The position numbers and the translations under genes are program-made. Positions 48,073 to 59,249 of a stretch of 64,000 nucleotides of DNA are shown here, piece by piece. This stretch comes from Casuarina equisetifolia (taxonomy: Eukaryota > Streptophyta > Magnoliopsida > Fagales > Casuarinaceae). Below the pieces are notes generated by a model. It was not told the origin of the DNA. It was given only the letters and a program-made list of their open reading frames with translations, and made no database searches. Position 1 is the stretch's first letter. Each line of letters opens with the position of its first letter. The stretch is taken from positions 23,025,258-23,089,257 of the forward strand of contig CM052354.1 in NCBI GenBank assembly GCA_028551475.1, given 5' to 3'.

Positions 48073-48930
48073 ATGGCATTTGAAAGGGAGGGAAAAAGGG
48101 TGGTATTACATGGAAAGAAATGTAAAGATGCCACAATTATGGAAGGGTCTGACTTTTCTAAAGAGATTAATAAGCAAGGACAAGTGTTCGCTGTGCAATT
48201 ATCAGCGATGGAGAATATAGTCAAGGAAGAGTCAGAGGAAATGAGACCAGAATTAGAAGAAATGTTGGCTGAATTTGAAGACCTTTTCCGTGAACCTAAA
48301 GGATTACCCCCTGAACGAAGTCATGATCATCGAATTTTGTTGAAAGATGAAGGACAAACAGTGTCAGTCCGCCCCTATAGGTACCCGTATTTGCAAAAAG
48401 ATGAGATTGAGAGAATTATAAAAGGGTTGCTAGAGGATGGGGTGATTCAACCGAGCAAAAGCCCTTTTTCATCACCGGTGTTATTGGTTAAGAAATCGGA
48501 TGGGTCCTGGAGAATGTGCGTAGATTACAAAGAGTTGAATAAGCATACCATTAAGGATAAGTTCCCTATCCCAACCATTGATGAGCTGTTAGATGAATTG
48601 CATGGGGCCCAGTATTTCACTAAGTTGGATCTCAGATCCAGATATTATCAAGTGAGAATGAGGCCAGAAGATGTGGAGAAAACAGCCTTTAGAACGCATC
48701 ACGGGCATTATGAATTCCTGGTGATGCCCTTCGGCTTGACAAATGCACTGTTTACCTTTCAATCTTTGATGAATGTGGTATTTCAGGAATTTTTAAGGAA
48801 AATGGTATTAGTCTTTTTTGATGATATATTAATTTACAACAAGGGTTGGGAGGATCATTTGCGGCATGTGAGAAGGGTATTAGAGGTACTTCAAAAACAT
48901 CAATTATTTGTTAAAAGAAAAAAAATGTGA
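48073..48930 (+). pseudogene. Gypsy-2 reverse transcriptase, first part
   Basis: Same frame as gag-protease after the TAG. RT motifs in order are VKKSDGSWRMCVDYKELN, FPIPTIDELLDEL, FTKLDLRSRYYQVRM, FLVMPFGLTN and FFDDILIYN, with catalytic Asp codons at 48820-48825. Some usual residues are changed: LTNALFTFQ in place of the common LTNAPATFQ. The frame is lost at a run of eight A near 48920-48927, where six or nine would keep it. Confidence 0.88.
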
Positions 48931-49748
48931 ATTTGGGCGTACTAAGCTCAAGTTTTTGGGTCATGTGGTGAGTGCTGAAGGGGTATCCGTAGATTATGAT
49001 AAGGTGGAGGTTATAGCACAGTGGCCAATTCCCAAGACGGTTAGAGCCTTGAGGGGTTTCTTAGGGACAGCAGGGTATTACCGGAAGTTTATTGAGGGGT
49101 ATGGGAAGATCTCCGAGCCGCTGACCGCTCTATTGAAGAAGGATGCCTTCGCTTGGAATGGAGTGGCACAAGCAGCATTTGAGAAGCTCAAGGCAGCGTT
49201 AACCTCTGCACCTGTATTGGCTCTTCCAGATTTCAATCTGCCATTTGTCCTAGAATGTGACGCCTCGGGGAAAGGAGTAGGAGCTGTGCTTTCTCAAGGT
49301 AAGAGACCCCTTGCTTATTTTCAGTAAAGCATTGCATGGGAATCATTTGAAATTATCAACATACGAAAAGGAGATGTTAGCAATTGTTTTAGCAGTCCAA
49401 AAATGGAAGCATTATTTGTTGGGAAGGCCGTTTATCATTCGAACAGATCAGCGAAGTCTTAAATTTATACAAGACCAGAAGATGGTTACACCAAATCAAC
49501 AAAAATGGCTATCCAAGCTTATGGGATATGAATTTTCCGTGGAGTACAGGGCTGGAAAGGAAAACACAGCGGCGGATGGGTTGTCAAGAAGAGGATTTGA
49601 AAGTGATGGAGAACCCTTGGAGGAGTGCCAAGCAGTTTCATCCCCGGTGCCTTTGTGGTTGGATGTAATCAAGGAAGAAATTCAATCTACAGCAGAAAGT
49701 ACAGAATTAATTAAAAACATTGAACAAGGAGAAGCTGTGGGGCCTTAG
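48908..49748 (+). pseudogene. Gypsy-2 RT end and RNase H
   Basis: RT thumb (CEFGRTKLKFLGHVVS, FLGTAGYYRKFI), then RNase H with LECDASGKGVGAVLSQ. Near 49318-49324 an extra T shifts the frame within the AYFSKAL motif. The second half has KWKHYLLGRPF, RTDQRSLKFI and TAADGLSRR. It ends at TAG 49746-49748, after which the same frame continues into integrase. Confidence 0.87.
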
Positions 49749-49790
49749 GAATATAAAAATGGGGTAATCCTGTACAAGAAACGGATATAT

Positions 49791-51059
49791 TTGCCTTCCA
49801 CTTCTACTTTGATTCCTACCATCGTACAGGAGATGCACTCAAGTGCTCATGAAGGGATGGAGAAGACTTTACAGAGGATAAGGGCAGTTTTCTTTTGGAA
49901 GGGTATGAAAAAGGTAGTTGATCAAATGGTAAGAGAGTGCCCGGTTTGTCAGATGCAAAAGGGGGAAAACCATGTTCAGGGAGGTAAGTTACAGCCCCTC
50001 CCTGTACCAGAACAGATTTGGGAGGATTTGGCAATGGATTTTATAGAAGGCTTGCCAATGTCTGGAGGTAAATCCGTGATTCTGGTCGTGGTGGATCGAC
50101 TATCGAAGTTTGGTCATTTCATTCCCATGACTCATCCGTATACAGCCCCAATGGTTGCTCAGATCTTTTTTGATAACATTTTCAAGTTATATGGAATGCC
50201 CCGGTCCATCGTTTGTGACAGGGATCCCCTCTTCACGAGTCACTTTTGGAGGGAGCTTTTCAGGTTACAAGGAACCGGTTTCAATTTCTCATCTGCGTAC
50301 CATCCACAGACTGACGGACAAACGGAGGTACTTAATAGAACTTTGGAAATGTATTTGAGGTGTTTCGTGGGGGAAAATCAGAGAAATTGGAGTAAGTGGA
50401 TTAGTTGGGCCCAGTTTTGCTATAACATGAGCTGGCATAGTTCGTTGCTGCATACCCCGTACGAGGTGGTATATGGGCGCAGTCCTCCTTCCCTCCTATC
50501 ATATGTGGATGGTGCTACAAAGGTTGCTGAAGTGGAACAGCTCTTGAAGGAAAGAGATAAGGCAATCTCACAAATTAGGAAGAACTTACAGGCGGCACAA
50601 GAAAGAATGAAAAAATTCTATGATCGGAAAAGGAGAGAAGTGCAGTTTCAAGTTGGGGACTATGTGGTAGTAAGATTACCCCCTCGGCGGCAAATATCCC
50701 TTGCTGATCGAAGGAATAGTAAGCTTGGCTCAAGGTTCCAGGGCCCTTACCGAGTGTTGCAGCGCATTGGAAAGGTTGCTTACAAACTCAATCTACCGGC
50801 AGGGGCAAAGGTACACCCTATATTCCATGTTTCGAAACTCAAAAGATATGTTGGAAGTGTTGAGGATGAGCATGAGGAGTTCTTAGATGTAAATGAAGAT
50901 TTAAAGGACGATATTGTACCCCAAGCAATGTTGGAACAACGAACAAGGCAAGGGACAAGGGAGCTTCTAATTCATTGGCGTGGGAAGGCCCCCTCTGAAG
51001 CAACATGGGAGGAAGAAAAGCAGTTCAGAAACCGCTTACCAGATTTCCAAGTGGGTTAG
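49791..51059 (+). pseudogene. Gypsy-2 integrase and chromodomain
   Basis: 422-codon open frame, in phase with the region before TAG 49748. HHCC zinc finger (HEGMEKTLQRI ... CPVCQMQK), catalytic core with MDFIEGLP, VCDRDPLFTSHFW and HPQTDGQTEVLNR (the D, D, E triad), then GPY/F module (FQGPYRVLQRIGKVAYKL) and HPIFHVSKLKRYV. The C-terminal 50 residues form a chromodomain with LLIHWRGKAPSEATWEE, the aromatic cage region that reads histone marks. This part has no internal breaks. Confidence 0.9.
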
Positions 51060-51105
51060 GGAAAATTGTGGCCTTGAGGACAAGGCCATTGTAAGGGGAG
51101 GGGAA

Positions 51106-51459
51106 TGTTACGAGTATGTATTTTGGGACCTATTTAATGGGTTATGTATTATGGACTTCACCATGGGCTTTGGCCTTTTGTTGTAAATAGGTTAACCCGG
51201 TTGTAACTCGATGCTTCGGGAGGTACTTTTGTAACCCGTCGCTATCGCGAAAGGGAATTGTCTAGAAGGTTGAATGAACGGTTTGGGTTCCCGTTTGAAC
51301 CCTTCTCATCCTCTGTGTGAATCGAGTGTCCACAATCGGTCGCCGGAGACGTTCCCGTCCAAATCCTTTAGGGGATTTTGTGCTTGAGGGTCCTAACACC
51401 AGGTCTCAGGCCATTGTTCGACGTGCGCACTATCTCTTGCATAGTTCCGGTCCAGAACA
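51106..51459 (+). repeat. Gypsy-2 3' LTR
   Basis: 354 bp, preceded by the purine tract TAAGGGGAGGGGAA and followed by the ATGCC duplication. Confidence 0.95.
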
Positions 51460-51464
51460 ATGCC

Positions 51465-51860
51465 AGAGTCTAGGTTCTAAGTGCAAACATCTGATCCATT
51501 TACTGGTGAGTAAATGGTATTATGTGGGAAGAGGGATGGCTCATAGATTCCCTCCATTCGTAATCAAGTACAAGGATCCGTAGCTTCGTGCTTCCTCCAA
51601 TTGGCGTCCTTTCCTATGTCTTATTTGCAAGTCCTGAAATCTTAACCATTAAAGAATTTTTCTTTTTCAAGTAGGCGTGAGGCACTCACAGCATCATTCT
51701 TAGTCAACAAACTACTGTTTTGTGGTGCTTTTTGAGCTCGCAACTGTAGTTCTCCTAAACTCACGCCTACAAAATGGACCTTCGATAGTTTCCTGGTACA
51801 TATAGATTTAAGCTGTCAGAAGTTCTCTCGCGGAGGCCTCTTTTTGTTGCTTCTCTATAC
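51465..51860. other. HIPP-C2 upstream region
   Basis: Continues block sequence after Gypsy-2, equivalent to 14861-15256. As in block 1 the TATA position reads TACAAAATGG. Gypsy-2 therefore sits about 0.4 kb before the C2 start. No other gene seen. Confidence 0.55.
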
Positions 51861-52424
51861 ATGAAGGTAAACCTCAATACATCTAGAATGCATGGCGAGT
51901 TTTTAAATAGTATAGAAGCTCTAGAGAACAACATAGCTTTGTTTAAACGTTGAGAACTGATTAGACTGTGGTTTGATCTTATTGTAATAGCAAAAAGAAG
52001 TTATCAAGGTGCAAATGAAGTGTGCAGTAAATGCAGAGTGGAGGCAATCAAAGCTGCTGCGGAATATGGTTCGCATCAAAATCAACACTTCTTTCGTATT
52101 TTTAGAGCTGGATTCGAGGTGATTATAATGTTTTTCTGCAGGTGCGAGTTCTATGGCAGTAGAAGGGTCAAATGACAATCAGTTGGTGTTGATTGGCGAA
52201 GGTGTCGACTGGGTGGGGTTGACCTGCTCGCTGAGGACCAAGCCAGCGTGCAAGAAGTGAAGGAAAAAGAAAAGGATCCAGAAGGAAAACCGAATCCCGG
52301 ACATGGATGTTGTAGCCAACCTATGCCGTTACCATGTTATCCGTTCTATCCACCACTTCCCTATGAATGTCAAGTAGTCGTCTACGATCCAGACGGTCCT
52401 CCAAGCGTGTGCTCCATCACGTGA
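51861..52424 (+). pseudogene. HIPP-C2: doubly broken HMA gene
   Basis: Exons 51861-51866, 51991-52068 and from 52142. Exon 2 has an extra TG at about 52021 against C1, which moves the CSKC motif out of frame. Exon 3 carries the same 19-nt deletion as C1. The old exon 3 frame still reaches a CSIT CaaX box with stop at 52422-52424. With an altered promoter and two frame breaks this is a clear pseudogene. Confidence 0.85.
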
Positions 52425-52915
52425 TCATCGGCTTTTTCTGATTGTTCATGACATCCCGCGCACCATGTTGCATCCATTGTACCCTTGGGACGTGTTGTAT
52501 TCAAGCTCTCGCTGTAATGATTATCTGGCTGAAGTAAAAAATAAGCAGCTGTTTTATTGTTGTTAAACGGGAGTGTCTCTTGAGAAATTACAAAGCAATT
52601 ATGTATGAATTATGACCCAATTTCTCATGTAAAAAATAAATAAATAAATAAAAGGAACTAGTTGGATATTATTCTATGAACAATTTAGTTATAAATATTT
52701 TCCAACATCTAAGAAGTATATTTTTTACTCATAAGAAAGTAAACTTTTTTATGATGAATCATTATCATATTTATTACGTCCTTAGTTCCAAAGCATGACT
52801 ATGACGAATTATTGTAATATTTCTTAGGTGATACACCTAATTTCAAGTCAAATTATTTTCCATTGTCTTCTCTCATATTAGAAAGTAATTGTAGAGCTTA
52901 ATGTATTTGAGCTTT
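52425..52915. other. 3' flank of HIPP-C2; no gene seen
   Basis: Matches the C1 flank, plus about 47 bp near 52497-52543 that C1 lacks. At 52910-52915 it joins the LINE tail directly, a deletion of about 645 bp relative to block 1. Confidence 0.5.
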
Positions 52916-53033
52916 GGAATTTACGAAGTGTAATATTTGAGCTTAGATGATGATATTTTGTAATCGAACAATTTTGTAAACTTTTTTATGAGTAATATAT
53001 AATTTGACTTTTCACAAAAAAAAAAAAAAAAAG
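52916..53033 (+). mobile_element. LINE-1 tail, block 2 remnant
   Basis: Only the 3' end and poly-A of the L1 copy at 16625-17028 remain, followed by TGGTTAGCATGA, the right target duplication. Confidence 0.75.
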
Positions 53034-53045
53034 TGGTTAGCATGA

Positions 53046-55480
53046 TGTGTGGGAAAGCAAATATGAGTTCATTAATACTGTTGGGGGAGCTATATTTTTC
53101 TTTCCATTGGTGGGTCCTTGTACCTACAAATTATTGAAGTCCTCAATGGAAATAGGAAGACTAAAGGTGGGATTAGTGGAAAAAGTTGTACGTTACAAGT
53201 TGTTACAACCTTTGCAAGAAAAGACTCAACCATCTTCTTAGGACTTTTTGGACTCCTAAAAGAACAAGATTCTAAGGAAGACCTCACTTTTGGCTTGATC
53301 TTCGTCAAAGCTTCCGTCTTTGACTGTTAATCTAAACTCCTAGATCTTCCTCATAATGCCAATGGCTTTGGATTTTTTCGCAGAAGGTATTACTGACTTT
53401 AGATACTGAAAATGAAGGTTTCACTTATACGAGAAAGCTAGAGGTTCACTTACGGATCTTGGCTGTTTGATAGGACGACATTTCCACATGCATTGTCCAG
53501 TCGTGGGGAAGATTTTTCAAAATCATGGTCCCATCCAAAGAAGTTTCGTCGAAATTAACTTAAAATTGTCGACTATCGATGTTGCATTTTCTCTTCTGCT
53601 TCTTCATTCACTTTTAACTATTAGTACCGCAAATAAAAAACTTAACTAAGCGAGGTCCATTTCACTTGCAGTACCTAACTGTTGAGGTCACTATAGAATA
53701 AAAGGACATAAAAAAATTTTAAAAATTAAAAAAAGAGAATAAAAGGACATATCGAGTACCACTACCTTTTATGAAGTTTTCCAAAAGAAGACAGAATTCA
53801 AGTCTAGTAGTCCATATTGAAGTTCTTTCGTGCAAATTGCCCTGGAATGAGTGCGGATAGTGCGCTATTATTTTGTGTAAAACTTTCTAGGACACGATAG
53901 AATTGAAGTTTAGTAGGCCATTTGCGTGAATAAAACTTGGGTCTACCAGCTTCAAGGAGTTTCAAATATTGCTACCCGCTAACTTAAATATGAAGTTAAT
54001 TGTCCTTGAATAAAGTAACTTTTTTTAAACTTTGAGTAAATTTGGATGATGTGACACATTATGTACACAGTAAGTAAAAGAAAACAAAAGGGATAAAAAT
54101 TTGAGTTCCTTCATTCATGTTTATGATGTGATATTTAATACAGTATTACGATGAATCCAGATTGTAAACTTTTTTTTACTAAATTTTCATATGATGAAAT
54201 GATATTATAAATAATTCAAAACAAAATATTTATCACTTAGGCTCAAAAATGGCCTTTAGAGAATTTGAAAGCTCTTATCAATATTTGTTATAATTTTTGG
54301 GTTTTACAAAAGCAAAACAGCGAACAAAGACCAAGTATACAACGGCTTGCTCGCTGATATGAACTAGACCAAATTTGTCCTCGATCTACCTTATTCCTAA
54401 CTCTGAAATACTTAGTTTAGGTTTAGTGATTAATTCCCTACTTTTTATTAGGTTTACTGATTAATTTCCTATATTTTATTCTATTTGACTTTTTTACCTT
54501 TTCCTTGCACGCTTGAAGTCTAGCCGTTTACTCGTCAATTGAATACCACTCGTCACGGCCTGTCGGAATCGATGTCCATGATTTCCAAAAGGAAAGGGAC
54601 TTGACAATCAAGCAGTCTTAGTACGGTTATTACTTTTCTGTCTAGATGAAGTTGATCAGCTGAAAACATTTCTGTCCACGAGCTTAAGAACTAAAAATTT
54701 TAGGATGTTCCATTATGGACCGTCACACGAAGTTTCCTGCATATTTACTGTTTTGACGCGGAGTGGAGGATTGCGTTCTCCCTAGCTGTGAAAAAGTTGG
54801 CTCCGGTAGGCCCTAAACTGCAACAAACTAACCCTGAAAATTAGAAAGCGACAATAAATGATCAATCAATCAGAGCTAAGTCTCCCACTCCCCCCCCCTC
54901 TTCTCCTTCAACTTAGTGCGCTACCCTCCAGCCTCGTTCCCAGGATTTAGATCCAAAATACCAGGATGAGTTCGTTTCAAGGCTATGGAGTCGGGAATGA
55001 AGATTCTATGACAACCTGGGCGGGGCCTGGAGAAGAAGAAAGAGAGGCTGTTGGCAGGACTAAGTCTGAAGGATAAGTGTTGCGAGGCGGGCCGAGGCCC
55101 GGGGTTGGGGGGGTGTTGAGAGGTGACTTATTCTTAACTTACGGAAGAGTCTACATGATGTGACACAACAATTAAAATCATTGGAGATGGTCTTTGTAGC
55201 TGTCTTTACAGTGGCCTTGATAGACGTGCCATTGATTTCCCCCATGGTGTTTGTGCTGTAGATTATCTCCACTTGTCATCAACTAAGAGAGCAGCCAATA
55301 ACCTTGCTACAAGTTTGTCGAACTGGCATCTGTCCTGTTTCTTGCTTTTCAAATCCGTCCTAAATCTCGTCCACCTTCAACGGACATGTGAGGCACGCAA
55401 TAGCTACAGTTTTCTAGTCTACTTAAAAAAAGCATGTAGCTTTTGAGCTTAGCAACGATGGTTATCCACTAAACCCACCC
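53046..55480. other. Intergenic between HIPP-C2 and D2; no gene seen
   Basis: Collinear with 17041-19461. Short frames at 53047-53330 mirror those in block 1 and show no domain. A C/G-rich stretch near 54890-55115 has run-length differences from block 1. Confidence 0.5.
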
Positions 55481-55488
55481 TTATATAT
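55481..55488 (+). promoter_or_regulatory. TATA box of HIPP-D2
   Basis: TTATATAT 93 bp before the ATG at 55574. Confidence 0.7.
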
Positions 55489-55573
55489 GGACCTTCGATC
55501 ATTTCTCCATAAACACATACTGAGCTAACCCAAGTTCTCTCACAGAAGCCGCTTCTTGAATCTTTTCTGAAAA

Positions 55574-56136
55574 ATGAAGGTAAAATCGTAATACACCTAG
55601 AATGCAATACAAGTGAATTCTGAAAGTTGTACATTAACATAACGTAACTTATCTGTGTGTCTTTTATCTTATGTTGTAGCAAAAAATAGTTGTGAGTGTG
55701 CCAATGTCGTGTAGCAAATGCAAAACGGAAGTCCTCACGATTGCCGCGAAACATGGTTAGCATCAAAATCAGCACTTGTTTAGTATTTTAAAAGCTGGAT
55801 TCAAGGTCCTTATATTATTGTTCTGCAGGTCCGAGCTCGATGTCAATAGAAGAGTCGGGTATGTTGGTGGTGTCCGGCGAAGGCATTGACTCGGCTAACT
55901 TGACCGCCTCGTTGAGGAAGAAGTTTCGCTGTGCCACCATATTAAGCGTGGAAGAAGTGAAGGAGAAAGTAGAGAAGCAAAAACCAAAACCGAAGCCGAA
56001 TGGGGACTCTACAGAAAGTTCTACACAACTTATGAAGTTACCATGTAATCAATTCTGTCAACCAGCTTCATGTGGCTGTCAATTAGTCGTCTACGATCAG
56101 GAGAGTCCGTCTCCAAATATGTGCTCCATTTTGTGA
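55574..56136 (+). CDS. HIPP-D2: intact isoprenylated HMA protein
   Basis: Exons 55574-55579, 55680-55755 and 55829-56136 encode 129 aa, with the same GT-AG introns as D1. The HMA domain has CxxC as CSKC at residues 13-16, followed by TEVLTIAAKHG. The linker differs from D1: EKVEKQ and three Lys-Pro repeats where D1 has five. The tail with CNQFCQPASCGCQL and the CaaX box CSIL (terminal Leu, geranylgeranyl type) are kept. Substitutions relative to D1 are few and the reading frame is preserved despite indels in the linker, which fits retained function. Role inferred from family: membrane-associated metal or partner binding. Confidence 0.88.
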
Positions 56137-59100
56137 TTATCCACTTTGTCTGTTTGTTTGCGACATTTAGTGCACCATGTTGCTTTTATATTTGTTAAAC
56201 AAGAATGTCTGTTGACAAATGCGATGCTTCTTGGGCTGAAAGACAGATTCTTCCTTCTTCATCTTTTTCATTTTTCATTTTTTCATTTTTTCTTTTTTTA
56301 AAAAATTGTTTTTAATGTGTTTCACCCTTACTATTGTAAAGGGTCAAAGGGTTCAATTTCCTTTCTTAAAATTAGTCATTAAAATAAAAAATATTTAAAT
56401 ATGAAATAAACAATATTAAACTAAGATATTGATTGTATAATACCACTAATATTTTAAACACATTTTCTAATCCTAAGCATAAAGAAATTATGATATCTTA
56501 ACTTATGTGCAATTAACTGAGAAATGTACTATCATATAATTTATGATGACATGTCTCACTTAAAATTAAATTTTAATATTATATTAAAAAACATCCAACT
56601 TGTCCTTTTAAAATTTAAGGAGTTCAAATGGAAGTAAGAATATTTTAGTAATAGTTTGACGAACTCTGAATGCCATTGGAGAAAGCACTTGAAATAAATT
56701 TAATATTATATTAAAAAGCGTTCAACTTCTCTTCTTAAAATTTGGAGAATTCATATGCAAGTAGGAATGTGTTAATATCAGTTTGAGGAACACCAAATCC
56801 CATGAGGGAAAGTAGTTTTTATTTCTGGTAGTAGCTAGGCAAGTAACATCAACAAATTGCTCTCAGACAAACCTAACATAATTGAGAGTTTTGAAATCAG
56901 TGTTAGAGAAACCTAACATAATTGGGAGAGTTCAAGTCTAAAGAACTTGAAATGCCATAGGGTAGATTTAAGAAGCATGGAATTGGCTGGAAGTCTATCA
57001 TCAGAGGTAGCTTTCAACTTGGTACGAAAGTTTTTCACAAAAGAGGTATCTCATTTGTATAATCTTTTTTTCCCTACAAAAGTGAGGCTCTTGTAAATTA
57101 ACCACGCATAAATGGTTTATTATACACTTCTAATCGAGGCAATTACAAGCAATACCAAGAACTCCTCGGGTTATTCATTGGGCAGTCCATCCTTTTACAC
57201 TTTGTGTCGTAGTTGTTGATCTTCTCTTGTTACCTTCTTAGGATGCCAAAAGAAAATGAATAAAGCAAAATTAGAAATAGACCTGAAATTAAGGATGGTA
57301 GTCCATTCTTTTAGTTTCTTAGCATGTCAAAAGTAAAGAAAGTTATATGATAAAGAACTTTTTTTTATTTCAAATATAAAATTCTCGTAGAAAATTATCA
57401 TTTTATATAGGACTTAGAGACCTTTAACTTCTATTTTTTTTAATTATAGTAACTTTTGTAATGTTAAGATATATTGCTATACTTTTGTGTACTAAATTCT
57501 ATTAATGCAAGCCTACAATTTTTTCTTTTTGGCAGTATTTACATTTTTGTTTTTGTTCATTAGATTTTGAACATAAGAAGCTGATGTTAGCAGCCAAAAT
57601 TAGTTTCAGTTGTAGAACCCACTTGTGAGGTCTACATGCCATCAACAATAAAGATTCATGGAGGTATCTCACCTAAGTGAAGGCCCGAAGCATAATGAGA
57701 CTTGGAAGTGGCTTCCACAAGTGGTTAGGTCCAAAGGGGGCTCTTACACAAGAGATGCCCAGGAGGTGCGTTGATGCCCCAAAGAGGTGCAAAAGCATGA
57801 AAACTAAAGTGGCCTATAGATCTTTGACTCCATCTTGAATAGTTTATACCATAATGCATCCATAGTTCTATTTCAATATGGATTTTTGTGCCATCTATGT
57901 TATGATAGATTCATGGATCTTTTGTCTCCCTATTGGATTCTAGGCCTTTTATTCTATAATGGATTTATAAATATTTTATCTATAATGAATTCTACAAATA
58001 TTTTGTAGACTTGGCCTTTTCATAGGTTTTCTTGTCAGCCCTTCTATGGATCTTATTCACCTCGTTGTGGTATGTTTTATTTGTCCTTTTTGTGGTTGGC
58101 TCTATTTGGCATTTTAGATTGTACTTCATCTTTAATTGCCTTTCTTTTTTTTTTCTTTTTCTTTTTTGTTTGTTGGAGTTCATTATAGATCACTTTCTAG
58201 CATTGAGCTTCATTCTCAATTACCCTTTTGTTTTAGGCTTCCTCATTGTTCACTTTCTTGTGTTGAGAGTAATCTCTATTTCTCAAAGAAGTATAGGGTG
58301 CAACAAAAGCTTAGAGTGGTATAGTAGCCTACAGTGAAAGGCCTAAAGACATGTGAGATCTAGAGGGTTTTGAAGTCAAGAGATATTAACGTCTAAAAGA
58401 TGAAAACACACTCAAAAGTTTGTAAGAAGTCTTGCAATTCAAGGTATTGCTTAAGTGGAAGCATATCTTGAAAAAGAAGATACACTTCTTAGAGCTTGAG
58501 GGTCCTTAGAAGCAAGTCATCCTTTGGTGTGAGGGTCTCATATAGTTTTGACTCCAAGTGAGAGATTGTTGAGTATGAGTCAAAATTAGAGTCAAAGGAA
58601 AATTTTTAATATTCTAGTAAGAATTTCTCTCATTTTCCTATTATGTGAGGCTTGAAAAATGATGTGTAGAATTTTATTGGTAAACCGTTACAGTGACCAA
58701 ATAGTGACAAGTTATTATCCTTTATAGGCATAAATATTATATTTCCATTAGCATCAATGAAAACCTAGCTTTATCAACTTCAAGCAATTTCTAGATCTTC
58801 CTTATGAACAACACAACTAGAAGTAGTCTATGTGCTATTGCATGGTGGATGAAGGTCATTGTAATAATTGTGGAATATGTTGGTATGTCTCACATTTTTT
58901 ATATCATACTATAAAATCTTCTTTACCCAAGGGGATTTTCATTCTTGTTTCAAGTTGATTTTTAAACATAAAAAGGTATTTTTATGATAGTATTATAGTC
59001 TTGTTAAAGTGCAAGGTTTTTCCCTATATATAACTCATAAAATTTGCAATTTATCCCACAAGAATTGCAAGAGAGTTGTTAAAATGTCCCACAATATTTT

Positions 59101-59145
59101 TTTTTCAACTTGCTATCGAAGTTTTTATGTATGAAAGAACATTTT
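56137..59145. other. Intergenic after HIPP-D2; no gene seen
   Basis: Counterpart of 20122-23060 at about 90 percent identity. It contains the repeat cluster at 56570-56940 and the TRIM-like layout at 58317-58570. The LINE-2 site near 59134-59145 is empty. Frames around 58000 are low-complexity T-rich or A-rich. Confidence 0.5.
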
Positions 59146-59249
59146 CCTCCTTACAAGCATGTTTTGAAGAAATAAATTAACTTTCTCGGATTAAATGTTC
59201 CAATAAGTTTTCTAAAATCATACGTAAGGTTTATAATGGGAAACATTTG

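Larger units (their letters stand above)
46188..51459 (+). mobile_element. Gypsy-2: young Ty3/gypsy chromovirus
   Basis: Full-length element: two 354-bp LTRs, TG...CA ends, 5-bp target duplication ATGCC (46183-46187 and 51460-51464), and an empty site in block 1 at 14856-14860. The primer-binding site TGGTATCGGAG is at 46544-46554 and a purine tract at 51092-51105. LTRs differ at about 4 of 354 sites, so it is the youngest element here. Order: gag, protease, RT, RNase H, integrase, chromodomain, which makes it a chromovirus; short LTRs and the compact zinc knuckle suggest a Reina-like lineage (tentative). Two in-frame TAG codons and two frameshifts break the polyprotein. Confidence 0.96.
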
